From JAUPVL01 sp964481235 (GTDB taxonomy: Bacteria > Patescibacteriota > Saccharimonadia > CAILAD01 > BJGX01), in NCBI GenBank assembly GCA_964481235.1, contig CAYZYH010000005.1, positions 1-61,621 on the forward strand: a stretch of DNA of 61,621 bases, written 5' to 3'. Under the pieces are notes generated by a model that did not search any database, was not told the DNA's origin, and saw only the letters and a list, made by a program, of their open reading frames with translations. Numbering within the stretch: the first letter of the stretch is position 1; each line of letters begins with the position of its first letter. The translations under genes were made by a program, and so were the position numbers. Shown piece by piece: positions 1 to 6,801 of the stretch.

Positions 1-1
1 T

Positions 2-76
2 TGGCTGGGGTGGAGGGATTCGAACCCCCGAATGGCGGCACCAAAAGCCGCTGCCTTACCACTTGGCCACACCCCA
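2..76 (-). tRNA. tRNA-Gln (anticodon TTG), CCA encoded
   Basis: Read on the minus strand, the sequence folds as a complete cloverleaf. The 7-bp acceptor stem pairs TGGGGTG with CACCCCA. A D-arm, an anticodon stem CGGCT with TTG in the loop, and a T-loop GTTCGAATC follow. The discriminator G and CCA are encoded at 5-2. The anticodon TTG reads CAA, so this is tRNA-Gln. A nondiscriminating AspRS and a GluRS lie in the same window, so indirect Gln-tRNA synthesis by an amidotransferase is possible, but none is seen here. Confidence 0.97.
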
Positions 77-281
77 TTGTCATAACATCACTACTAAAGG
101 TAAAGAAATTATCTAAAAATTTCTTTCTATATCTTCGCAAGTTTTGTTACTGTTTAAAAATCAAAAAATTGTTAAATTGGTTATATTTTTGAATAGAAAA
201 ACTAAACAAGAAAAAAACATAAAGATACTTGATAATTCTATCTAAAAGGTCGTAAATATTCAAGTTGGTGAGCAATAAACC

Positions 282-309
282 TTGCAATTATACGAAAAGT
301 GTGTATAAT
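282..309 (+). promoter_or_regulatory. sigma70-type promoter for the lipoprotein at 346
   Basis: A TTGCAA -35 (282-287) and a TATAAT -10 (304-309) are separated by 16 bp. The start codon lies about 30 nt after the predicted transcription start. The 200 bases upstream, after the tRNA, are AT-rich and show no gene. Confidence 0.7.
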
Positions 310-345
310 ATAACATCGCTATAGCTTCTATTTGAAAAGAGAGAA

Positions 346-624
346 ATGCGCAAGATAATCGCTGTGGCAGTTTTCGCACTCTTGTTTGCAGCCGGCTGTG
401 CAAGTGGGCAATCTGAGGCTCCAACGCCAGAAGAGTTGCAGCGAGACGGAGTTTTTTTCGACTTGCAAGATACTAATGGTACGCAGTTGCGTTGCCATGG
501 TTACTCTGACAAGGGCGACGACAACGACGGTAATAGAGTTCATTGGTTCAATTACACCTGCTGGCCTGCTGTTACTCCTCAGACCTCAAGCGACGGTAAC
601 GAAATTACTGTTGATGCTGGTTAA
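346..624 (+). CDS. small secreted lipoprotein, 92 aa, unknown function
   Basis: The protein starts with a short basic n-region, a hydrophobic h-region and a lipobox (AAGC, Cys18). It should therefore be exported by Sec, lipidated and anchored on the outer face of the membrane. The mature part is about 75 residues, acidic and Asn/Asp-rich, with two further cysteines (Cys50 and Cys72 by count) that could form a disulfide. I recognise no family. The start is supported by a purine-rich GAGAGAA ribosome site 1 nt to 7 nt upstream and by its own promoter. Two hairpin terminators separate it from the convergent lipoprotein gene at 698. Confidence 0.75.
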   Translation: MRKIIAVAVFALLFAAGCASGQSEAPTPEELQRDGVFFDLQDTNGTQLRCHGYSDKGDDNDGNRVHWFNYTCWPAVTPQTSSDGNEITVDAG

Positions 625-630
625 AACTAC

Positions 631-657
631 AAGCCCCACCATTTTTGGTGGGGCTTT
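631..657. terminator. intrinsic terminator, likely bidirectional
   Basis: Ten-base inverted repeat AAGCCCCACC / GGTGGGGCTT with a 6-nt loop and T-rich flank, directly after the stop codon of the 346 lipoprotein. Confidence 0.85.
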
Positions 658-668
658 AAACTATTTTA

Positions 669-691
669 AAACCCCACGTTTTGTGGGGTTT
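669..691. terminator. intrinsic terminator between convergent genes
   Basis: Nine-base inverted repeat AAACCCCAC / GTGGGGTTT around a 5-nt loop. It sits just beyond the 3' end of the minus-strand lipoprotein gene and flanks the first terminator, so each convergent gene has its own. Confidence 0.8.
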
Positions 692-697
692 ATATTT

Positions 698-1270
698 TTA
701 GTTGCGACATTCAAAGACCGAATGCCCAATAATTGAAATTTCTCGTAGTGAGATGAGATTGTCGCCGTCGCCATTGGCGTATATAATGTTGTCGCCTACA
801 TTTACCTGGGCATCGATAATCTCGCCACTAAAACGCGAATCGTTACCGTCTACCGAGATAATGGTGTGCTCGCTACCGTCTTCATTTACAACCGCACCGT
901 ACCAACGCAATGTCGAATTAGTTGGTACGTAGCTAGAGGTCTTAACTACTACAGCTCTAAGCCAGCCATCTTGGGGCGGGTCGAAATTGTGGTTTGCAAA
1001 AAAGTCTATACTTGTGGCGACTCGCTGTCCATAGCTGCAAGCGTTAACTGGATCGTAAAAGGCGGGTGAGTATACCTGTGCCAAAAGGTTATATACATAA
1101 GTAGGTGAGGTAGTAGCCGGTGTTGCCGCAACTGGTTCAGCGGTTACCTCTGGCGTATCAGCGGTTGCTGAGGTTGGGTCGTCATCTTCGCCGCAGCTAA
1201 CCAAAACAGCTATTAGTACTACACAGAGTACCAATACAGATCTTTGCTTGAGTAATCTATGTCTAGACAC
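698..1270 (-). CDS. secreted lipoprotein, 190 aa, unknown function
   Basis: The N-terminus has a basic stretch, a hydrophobic core and a lipobox LVSC (Cys26), typical of a Sec-exported lipoprotein. After the Cys comes an acidic and Thr/Ala/Pro-rich linker (about residues 27-55). A roughly 130-residue globular domain follows, with two distant cysteines (near residue 78 and Cys188). Its alternating hydrophobic pattern suggests a beta-sandwich, which is only an inference. I do not recognise the family. Translation starts after an AAGGAG-like site, and the promoter is the TTGACT-N17-TATAAT element at 1318-1346. It belongs to the island of independently promoted surface genes at 346-5199. Confidence 0.75.
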   Translation of the reverse strand: MSRHRLLKQRSVLVLCVVLIAVLVSCGEDDDPTSATADTPEVTAEPVAATPATTSPTYVYNLLAQVYSPAFYDPVNACSYGQRVATSIDFFANHNFDPPQDGWLRAVVVKTSSYVPTNSTLRWYGAVVNEDGSEHTIISVDGNDSRFSGEIIDAQVNVGDNIIYANGDGDNLISLREISIIGHSVFECRN

Positions 1271-1317
1271 CTTACTCCTTTATGTAAGTTTTGAAGGGTG
1301 CGATTTAGATCAGAGTT

Positions 1318-1346
1318 ATTATAGTATTATAAGGCACAATAGTCAA
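1318..1346 (-). promoter_or_regulatory. near-consensus promoter for the 698-1270 lipoprotein
   Basis: On the minus strand TTGACT (1346-1341) and TATAAT (1323-1318) are 17 bp apart. The first bases of the spacer (ATTGTG) nearly match the promoter at 1742-1770. Confidence 0.8.
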
Positions 1347-1365
1347 GTATATTTTTATGTATGTA

Positions 1366-1394
1366 AAAACCCCGCCTTGTTACAGACGGGGTTT
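1366..1394 (-). terminator. intrinsic terminator of the zinc-ribbon gene
   Basis: Inverted repeat AAACCCCG / CGGGGTTT with a 13-nt loop just downstream of the minus-strand stop at 1409, followed on that strand by a T-rich tract. Confidence 0.7.
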
Positions 1395-1408
1395 GATAGC
1401 TTAAGCTC

Positions 1409-1698
1409 TTAAGCCGCTATAGAAGTGGGCCAGTCAACTGAGCTAAGGTGGCCAGAACGGCGCACATGCCCAGTAATAACTTGCCCAACCTCTAATTGAC
1501 TCCAGTTTTCTAAAGATGTATTGCTAGAGTAGGTCTTCTCGCTCTCAGACACCAAGCCAACAGTGTAAGTGCCTTCTCGTACGCCACTAAGGCGTTGAAT
1601 GTCGCTAAGCCCACTCACCTCGGGCACTTTTTGTGGCGTCCAGCAATACGCTTTTTGCCACAATTCGAGCAATTCCATTTACCTTCTAGAATAGTCAA
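1409..1698 (-). pseudogene. zinc-ribbon small protein interrupted by a frameshift
   Basis: Two reading frames together make one plausible protein. A TTG at 1698, 6 nt after a perfect AAGGAG, opens a frame with the knuckle CSNCGKKR and then KKCPR, but it hits TGA at 1617-1615. The -1 frame is open to 1409 and reads SGLSDIQRLSG and then a beta-rich tail ending in DWPTSIAA. Adding one base at the TGA (TGA to TGC/T-AGT) would restore a second CPRC knuckle joined to SGLSDIQ, giving a CxxC...CxxC zinc ribbon of about 95 aa. The ATG at 1678 that gives an 89-aa frame has no ribosome site and would lose the knuckles. The gene is therefore either a recent single-base deletion, an assembly error, or a recoded gene. 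Promoter and terminator are intact, which suggests the loss is recent or only apparent. Confidence 0.65.
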
Positions 1699-1741
1699 TT
1701 GACACTCCTTGTTATTTGCGAAATGTTAGGTGCTAGGCAAA

Positions 1742-1770
1742 ATTATATACTAAAAATACATAATAGTCAA
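1742..1770 (-). promoter_or_regulatory. near-consensus promoter for the zinc-ribbon gene
   Basis: On the minus strand TTGACT (1770-1765), a 17-bp spacer and TATAAT (1747-1742), placed about 45 nt upstream of the TTG start. Confidence 0.8.
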
Positions 1771-1798
1771 TGTTTAATAATATTCTAAAATAATGTAA

Positions 1799-1823
1799 AT
1801 GCCCCACCAAGTTGGTGGGGCAT
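1799..1823 (-). terminator. intrinsic terminator of the 1828-2400 gene
   Basis: Inverted repeat TGCCCCACCAA / TTGGTGGGGCA around a single central base, immediately downstream of the minus-strand stop codon. The opposite side is AT-rich. Confidence 0.8.
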
Positions 1824-1827
1824 GGGG

Positions 1828-2400
1828 TTAGTCGGTGCTACCAACCGGCCCAGCCTCAAAGGGCTCGGGCTTGGTGGGTGGCTTTGGTGAATCGCCATTG
1901 GTTCCGAACAGTTCGCTAACGAAGTCAGGGATCTGACCGAGACTCGAGACGATGTTGGTGGTGCCAGAGACGATGTCCATTACCGAGCCAATCCAGCTCA
2001 GCACTGAGAAATCAGACGTCATGGCAACCTGCATAGATCGCAGGCAGTCATCGGCTACCAGCTCGTGGATCATGGCTTCGATGGCCTCGTCGGGCAAGTC
2101 AACCGAAAGGTCTACCTCAATAGTCAGATCGACTCGCACACCCTTAACTTCGGCAACAATCGCCTCAATGAAGGTGTCTTGGCCAATCATGCTTTCGGCT
2201 AGCGGGATGTTCTCACGCACGTAGGTATTGACAGCCGGAATCAGCTCGATATTGATGATGTTTACGGCGGTGCGCATGATGGCATCAAACCGCTCATCGT
2301 GGTCAGACGACAACTTACCGCCAGATACCGTCAGTTCAATTCGCACGTTACCGTGGCTAAAGCCAAGCTGGCTGTCACGGGTGAAGATTGTTCCAGGCAT
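1828..2400 (-). CDS. unknown 190-aa cytosolic protein
   Basis: I recognise no family. The start is supported by AGGAG 5 nt upstream of the ATG. There is no signal peptide. Residues 1-135 alternate beta-like and helical stretches and are strongly acidic. Residues about 135-170 are rich in hydrophobic and Ser/Gly residues and could be an amphipathic helix or weak membrane-binding segment. The tail is Pro/Glu-rich and looks disordered. Base composition is clearly more GC-rich than genes beyond 5259, similar to the SPFH lipoprotein divergently transcribed next to it. The two genes share an intergenic region with back-to-back promoters and may be co-expressed (inference). The mRNA leader is long, about 170 nt, and structured. 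Confidence 0.7.
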   Translation of the reverse strand: MPGTIFTRDSQLGFSHGNVRIELTVSGGKLSSDHDERFDAIMRTAVNIINIELIPAVNTYVRENIPLAESMIGQDTFIEAIVAEVKGVRVDLTIEVDLSVDLPDEAIEAMIHELVADDCLRSMQVAMTSDFSVLSWIGSVMDIVSGTTNIVSSLGQIPDFVSELFGTNGDSPKPPTKPEPFEAGPVGSTD

Positions 2401-2463
2401 TTTTCTCCTAATCTGCTGGTCTCATCTGGCACCATTTCTTACCTACAGGGCGGTTGCTCTGTA

Positions 2464-2519
2464 TTTAGATGAGAAGCCAAACCACTACTTAATTTTAGTG
2501 ATTTAAATTCTCATCTAAA
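2464..2519 (-). promoter_or_regulatory. 12-bp perfect inverted repeat in the leader of the 1828-2400 gene
   Basis: TTTAGATGAGAA (2464-2475) and TTCTCATCTAAA (2508-2519) are perfect reverse complements 32 nt apart, inside the predicted 5' leader. A second repeat, TTACTTTTT / AAAAAGTAA, lies at about 2545-2567. The pair could be a leader RNA structure or an operator. No known riboswitch fold is recognised. Confidence 0.5.
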
Positions 2520-2575
2520 ACATGGCTGTCTAATAAAACGTACTTTACTTTTTGTACTAAAAAGTAAGTTATTTG

Positions 2576-2604
2576 ATATTAGCAGAAAAAATAGTAGATG
2601 TCAA
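2576..2604 (-). promoter_or_regulatory. consensus promoter for the 1828-2400 gene
   Basis: On the minus strand a perfect TTGACA (2604-2599), a 17-bp spacer and TAATAT (2581-2576). This places transcription start near 2569 and leaves a leader of about 170 nt. The 2401-2808 gap otherwise holds only this promoter, its leader and the divergent promoter at 2665. Confidence 0.75.
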
Positions 2605-2664
2605 CTATATAACTTAATAGTAATAATGTAAAGTCACATATTTAAAATTCCTTGGTAAAAAGTA

Positions 2665-2693
2665 TTGACTCATAGCACGTGGTGTGATATAGT
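2665..2693 (+). promoter_or_regulatory. promoter for the SPFH lipoprotein
   Basis: TTGACT (2665-2670), 17-bp spacer and TATAGT (2688-2693) with a TGTG-like extension before the -10. Transcription would start near 2700. Confidence 0.75.
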
Positions 2694-2808
2694 TTATTAA
2701 CAAATTATTTGTAGTTTTGTGAGCGAATGGAGGGCGCGCACGAGAATGCAATTTTCTCGGCTAGCCTTTAAAGGGTTAGTAAGTACCTACTATGAAAGGA
2801 ACAACAAG

Positions 2809-3996
2809 TTGCGACTGCGTCCATCTCGGATGATTGCAATTGTTCTGCCGCTACTACTAGTGGCCTCTGCGGCTGCCTGTAGTAGTTATGACGACGTGGA
2901 TAGGGCGGTTTCGCCCGATTTCCACGGCTGTCTGTTCAACAACAGCGACAAGAAGGGCTACGAGTTCATTCGCGACGTGACTGCCGAAGACGGCTCTCAG
3001 CGAGTGGATGACGAGACTCGGCTGGTGGAGATTCCTATCTCCAATCGGTTCCTCAATATCACCAACACTGGTGATCGCGACCCTGGCCAGCCTCGATTCA
3101 TCGAGGGCCGTTCGGCTGCCGAGACCGGTACTGCGCAGGGAGTGGGCGTTTGGGTGGAGCTTCAGCTCTACTTCAAGTTCGTGCCCTCTGAGGCCTGTAC
3201 TTGGTACCAAGACCACGGCTCGCGTAACGCGCAGCAGGCTGGTCCTTACCGCACCGACTCGCGTCCTGAGGCTCCTCCGGGTCTTAGCGACAACAGTCAG
3301 GCTCCGGCCGTTCAAGACTGCGCAAGCGATCTTGAGGTAGGAGACCTGGGTTTCAACGCCCGCGGTAACTGTGTGACTCCATGGTTTAGCTATCTCTCTC
3401 AGAACTTTACTGTTCAGATTAGAGGGATTGTGCCACGCCTTACTTCTCAGTTCACCTGGGAAGAGCTCACTCAAAATCCCACCATTTCTGGTGGAGAGAA
3501 CGACGGTGAGTTGGTGTGGGATGTGATTGGTGCCCAGCTCGGTGAGCAGGTCACCACTCGCCTGAACCGTCAGCTAACCGGTGGTGACGACCGCAACTAC
3601 TTCTGTGGTGTTTCGGTTGACGTGGATGCTATCAACCAGGGTGAGTGCCCGCCGATGGAGGTCGACATCATCGACATTCACACCAACAACCCGGAACTGG
3701 AAGACCAGGCCGAGCAGTTGGTGGAGGCGCAGCAGACTCTGGAGACGGCTACCCAGCTGGCTTCGGTGCAGGGCGACATCAATGAGCAGCGCGCTGGCCT
3801 AGAGGCCAACGCCGAGCTCGAAGCCTTGCAGGCTCAGCAGGATTATCTCAACGGTGATCCGCTAGGAGTTCAGTGCGCCGCATTGGCAAGCATTGGCGTA
3901 GACTGCGCCGATGTCATTCGCGCCCAGAACGGCGTACCTGACATCTTCGGCAACGAACACGTCAATGTTGGCGGTTCTTCGGGTGGAGGAAACTAG
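2809..3996 (+). CDS. SPFH/band-7-like lipoprotein, about 396 aa
   Basis: The chosen start is a TTG 8 nt after AAAGGA. A GTG 90 bases upstream (2719) is also in frame but has no ribosome site and would put 30 odd residues before the signal peptide. The N-terminus has a basic stretch, a hydrophobic core and a lipobox (SAAAC), so the mature protein should be lipid-anchored outside the cell. The body resembles the SPFH (stomatin/prohibitin/flotillin) fold: a WVELQLYFKF strand pair, a helical stretch ending in TRLNRQL, then a VEVDIIDIHT-like strand region. A charged Glu/Gln/Ala coiled coil follows (about residues 300-350), then a Gly/Ser tail. SPFH proteins form ring or cage oligomers on membranes. 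An outward-facing lipoprotein version is unusual. The gene is strikingly GC-rich against its neighbours. Family call moderately sure, role unknown. Confidence 0.7.
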   Translation: MRLRPSRMIAIVLPLLLVASAAACSSYDDVDRAVSPDFHGCLFNNSDKKGYEFIRDVTAEDGSQRVDDETRLVEIPISNRFLNITNTGDRDPGQPRFIEGRSAAETGTAQGVGVWVELQLYFKFVPSEACTWYQDHGSRNAQQAGPYRTDSRPEAPPGLSDNSQAPAVQDCASDLEVGDLGFNARGNCVTPWFSYLSQNFTVQIRGIVPRLTSQFTWEELTQNPTISGGENDGELVWDVIGAQLGEQVTTRLNRQLTGGDDRNYFCGVSVDVDAINQGECPPMEVDIIDIHTNNPELEDQAEQLVEAQQTLETATQLASVQGDINEQRAGLEANAELEALQAQQDYLNGDPLGVQCAALASIGVDCADVIRAQNGVPDIFGNEHVNVGGSSGGGN

Positions 3997-4021
3997 ACCC
4001 GAGTAGGTAACAAACCAAAGT

Positions 4022-4084
4022 GGGGTCGGTGGGATAACTCCCACCGACCCCCGCTTACACTTATTATTGAGTTCTTTACTCAAT
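4022..4084 (+). repeat. hairpins after the SPFH gene
   Basis: GGGGTCGGTGGGA / TCCCACCGACCCC (4022-4051) is a strong hairpin but lacks a T-run, so it may stabilise or process the mRNA and not terminate it. A second hairpin ATTGAGT / ACTCAAT (4066-4084) and a third near 4094-4109 follow. No clear promoter is visible before the gene at 4174, so read-through is possible. Confidence 0.6.
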
Positions 4085-4173
4085 TGTAACTGTGAGCGAT
4101 TGCTCGCTCTAGTGTAGTTAAAAATCACTACACAAATTCCTTAACAACTAAAAAAATAGAGAGGTGGATCGCG

Positions 4174-5199
4174 ATGTCCCGAGAGGGAATTATTGCGCGT
4201 CATGCAAGCATCATTCGTAATCAAGTTGTAGCCTTGGCGCTAACTGCCTTTCTGGCACTTGGCGGCATGGGCCTTGCGAATATTTCGCAAAACCACAACA
4301 TCGAAAGTGCAACTGCACAGTCAGCACAAATAGATGAGCGCAACGACTTTTATCGAGAAATCGCCGGCCTACAAGGTGGCGACTCTCTAGCTGCTAGCGA
4401 CAAACTAGGGGTAGCACTACACAATCAATTTGAAGGTGTAGATACCCAAGCCGAGTTTGATCAAGTAGTTAGCGAATTCAGCGCTTCATCACGTGATTAC
4501 CCTGGTATTACCGAAGATTTGGGGTTTAACCCCTTTGATTCTGGTGGACGCAGCTGTGACGAGTGTGGATCACTCAACTCAACTATGGTGAACCGTCTAC
4601 ATACCATTATCCTAGAGGGTAATGTCGATGACCTTATCGTCTCGGTTCCAGAGGTGGATACTACAAAGACTCTCACGCCACTTGGTATGTCGGTCTTTGT
4701 AGAGCTGTTGCTGATCTGGCAGATTGGTGGCGGTCTTGGCTTGGCCTATGGCTTGGCTAGGCATGGCGATCCCAAGATGACCTGGGCCAAAGATGGTTCT
4801 GATGGTCAGCTTATGAAGGTAAGTTTTTTCCTGGCGCCACTACCTTTTGCAGCCTTTCACTTGCTCTACAACCGACCCAAGCTGGTACAGCGCAAGCGGC
4901 ACGATGCTGAGATTATCGACAACATGGGCCTGGGAGATTCACTTATTCTCGTAGAGAATAGGCTCAATGAGCTTTTGGCTCTCCCGCCAGACGTGCAAAG
5001 CGATCCCGAAATTCAAAGCAAGATCAGGCGCTACACAACCCTTCGCGATAGAATCTTAGTTAAACCCAAGAATCTGTCTGCCGAAGATCGTAAGCGTGCC
5101 CTCAAGGGCATTACTGCAGGTGACGACAATCTCTTGCAAGAGATTGAAGACACCATTAACGCCCACGAACTTGCTGTAGAAGAAATTGGCGGTCTCTAA
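4174..5199 (+). CDS. membrane protein, 341 aa, unknown function
   Basis: The ATG follows a GAGAGGTGG ribosome site. A first hydrophobic segment (about residues 17-37) could be a signal anchor. Residues about 40-170 are extracytoplasmic-looking and contain a CDEC motif (two cysteines near residues 127 and 130). Two more hydrophobic segments (about 172-197 and 212-230) bracket a short loop. The last 110 residues are charged and helical, with coiled-coil character. No family is recognised. It follows the SPFH lipoprotein on the same strand with structured RNA but no terminator T-run between them, so the two may be functionally linked (inference). A strong terminator closes the gene. Confidence 0.72.
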   Translation: MSREGIIARHASIIRNQVVALALTAFLALGGMGLANISQNHNIESATAQSAQIDERNDFYREIAGLQGGDSLAASDKLGVALHNQFEGVDTQAEFDQVVSEFSASSRDYPGITEDLGFNPFDSGGRSCDECGSLNSTMVNRLHTIILEGNVDDLIVSVPEVDTTKTLTPLGMSVFVELLLIWQIGGGLGLAYGLARHGDPKMTWAKDGSDGQLMKVSFFLAPLPFAAFHLLYNRPKLVQRKRHDAEIIDNMGLGDSLILVENRLNELLALPPDVQSDPEIQSKIRRYTTLRDRILVKPKNLSAEDRKRALKGITAGDDNLLQEIEDTINAHELAVEEIGGL

Positions 5200-5211
5200 A
5201 CCACCAAACAC

Positions 5212-5240
5212 AACCCACCCTAGGAAACTAGGGTGGGTTT
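5212..5240. terminator. intrinsic terminator
   Basis: Twelve-base inverted repeat AACCCACCCTAG / CTAGGGTGGGTT with a GAAA loop, then TTTTACTTT. It terminates the 4174 gene and may serve the convergent gene at 5259. Confidence 0.88.
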
Positions 5241-5258
5241 TACTTTATAGTTAGTTTA

Positions 5259-6230
5259 TTATTTAGCTATCTTGCTTAAGCCAAGTTCAGTAATTTTATA
5301 TATCATATCTTCGTAGCTCATAGAGTAATTAAGCCTACAAGCACGGGCAAAATAGCCGTGTCCCAGTCCTGGCGACAAATTGGCTTCAAGAAAATAGATC
5401 AGACCATTATTATCCATTCTAAAATCGATCCTGGCATAATCACTAACGCCGAGAGTTCTAAATACTTTAGTAGCCGTATCTTTTAGGGTATGGGCAATTC
5501 GAGAATTATCTACAAGTACTACCTTTTCTTCATCTTCAGTTTTTTCTTGTAAGCCAAGCACTCTATCGCCTCTTGTATTTGGCTTAGCAATAAGTTCTAT
5601 AGGCATAACTAGTGGTAATTTCGTATAGGGCTGTTCAAGCACTGCCACCGAGAATTCTCGTCCAGACAAATATTTTTCTACCAAAGATTTTGATTGGTAC
5701 CTGTTGTAAATTTGTTCTATTTTGGCCTCATACTGAGTAAAGTTTCTTGCTACTGAGTTGCTATCTATGCCCGCACCCTTACTTCTACTAGGTGGTTTAA
5801 TAAACAATGGAAAATCCAGCGGTAAGTCCTGTGCACTAGTGAATTGACCCGGTTCAGCTAGAAAAAAATCGGCTGTAAGTATACCAGCATTCCGGACAAG
5901 TTCTTTGGCTAAATTTTTATTACTACTAAGTATTCTAGATTTTTTAGATGAGCCTACACTACTGATGTTATTTTTGCTTAAGTACTCACTCAAGAATACT
6001 TTAGTATCACCATCATCTGATAATGCCGAATCTTTCATACCTATAAGGACTAAGTCGGGCTTTAAGAAAAGTAACTTATTAAGATCTGAGCTGTTATTAA
6101 TTACTATTTGGCCAACCTGAGTGAATCGTTTTGTCAAAACATCTAATATTAATTCACGAGTCTTACTACTCATAGCCAAATGAGTAGAATTGGTAGAATA
6201 TATGATTTGTACATTTTTTTTGATTTTCAT
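5259..6230 (-). CDS. ATP-grasp enzyme, D-alanine--D-alanine ligase-like
   Basis: The 323-residue protein carries the ATP-grasp core: FIKPPSRSKGAGI (about 143-155) as the nucleotide/Gly-rich loop, LVEKYLSGREFSV (183-195), and a metal-binding segment YARIDFR to FLEANLSPG (265-287) with Asp and Glu-x-Asn ligands. The DYARIDFR and FLEAN strings are typical of Ddl, which makes D-Ala-D-Ala for the wall precursor. The first 110 residues are divergent and the final loop reads NLSPG where Ddl usually has NTxPG. Another substrate, such as a different amino acid or peptide, cannot be excluded. The dcw cluster and a D,D-carboxypeptidase in the window fit a Ddl role. It is transcribed alone, convergent to the 4174 gene. 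Confidence 0.75.
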   Translation of the reverse strand: MKIKKNVQIIYSTNSTHLAMSSKTRELILDVLTKRFTQVGQIVINNSSDLNKLLFLKPDLVLIGMKDSALSDDGDTKVFLSEYLSKNNISSVGSSKKSRILSSNKNLAKELVRNAGILTADFFLAEPGQFTSAQDLPLDFPLFIKPPSRSKGAGIDSNSVARNFTQYEAKIEQIYNRYQSKSLVEKYLSGREFSVAVLEQPYTKLPLVMPIELIAKPNTRGDRVLGLQEKTEDEEKVVLVDNSRIAHTLKDTATKVFRTLGVSDYARIDFRMDNNGLIYFLEANLSPGLGHGYFARACRLNYSMSYEDMIYKITELGLSKIAK

Positions 6231-6358
6231 AGGTGTTTTAATAAGTATTAATAGACTGGCAAAAACCAGCTTACTAAAGGAGTTATTTAGTTTATTAATA
6301 AAATCAAGAATTATAAGTATAGCACCTAGTTTATTAAAACTCTATGAATAAATTTAAA

Positions 6359-6382
6359 CCCTCTCTAAAACATAAGAGAGGG
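6359..6382 (-). terminator. intrinsic terminator of the ferredoxin gene
   Basis: CCCTCTCT / AGAGAGGG with an 8-nt loop, followed on the minus strand by a T-rich stretch. Confidence 0.75.
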
Positions 6383-6412
6383 TATTTGTTGAGTAGCTAT
6401 ATAAAGCTAACC

Positions 6413-6667
6413 TCATATAGTCATAAATATACATGCACCGGGGCATTCATCGGCCGCTTCTATTACAGCCTCTTCCTGGCCGTTGGGTACTTGGGCAAAA
6501 CCACGCGAGCCAGCAGGGTTGTCTGAACTATCTGTTGGCCCATCGAATACCTTTGTACCTTCCTTAACATAAGCTAAACCATCATTTCTCATTATAAATA
6601 CATCGGGTACGATTTCTGTACATAGACCATCACCAGTACAGAGATCTTGGTCTATCCATACTTTCAT
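6413..6667 (-). CDS. single-cluster ferredoxin with Asp in the cluster motif
   Basis: An 84-residue acidic protein starting MKVWIDQDLC after AAGGAG. Cluster residues are C10-TG-D13-GL-C16 near the start and a CPG motif near the end (DECPGACI). The Asp at the second-cysteine position means a [3Fe-4S] cluster, or a [4Fe-4S] cluster with an Asp ligand as in Pyrococcus furiosus ferredoxin. The arrangement also resembles the one-cluster ferredoxins of Actinobacteria that feed P450s. It is a small soluble electron carrier. No redox partner gene is adjacent, so its reductase and acceptor are unknown. Its own terminator indicates a monocistronic unit. Confidence 0.88.
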   Translation of the reverse strand: MKVWIDQDLCTGDGLCTEIVPDVFIMRNDGLAYVKEGTKVFDGPTDSSDNPAGSRGFAQVPNGQEEAVIEAADECPGACIFMTI

Positions 6668-6801
6668 CTCAACTCCTTATAAGGTCCTAAAGACTGTAGT
6701 GCCTTTATATATAAATTCTACCACGAACGGTTTAGTTAAAGTATGTGACTGTAGAGACTTGACTAGTGAAGATGTATTTATTTTGGTATTATATATAAGT
6801 T

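Noticed and set aside
1..192. Open frame across the tRNA-Gln
   Set aside because: It runs through a complete tRNA on the other strand and has no ribosome site or family similarity.
1615..1617. TGA read as glycine or another amino acid (recoded genetic code)
   Set aside because: TGA ends many other genes here (for example at 8574 and 14798) and no well-supported gene contains an in-frame TGA.
2719..2808. GTG start for the SPFH lipoprotein
   Set aside because: It would add 30 residues before the signal peptide, and only the TTG at 2809 has a ribosome site (AAAGGA, 8-nt spacing).
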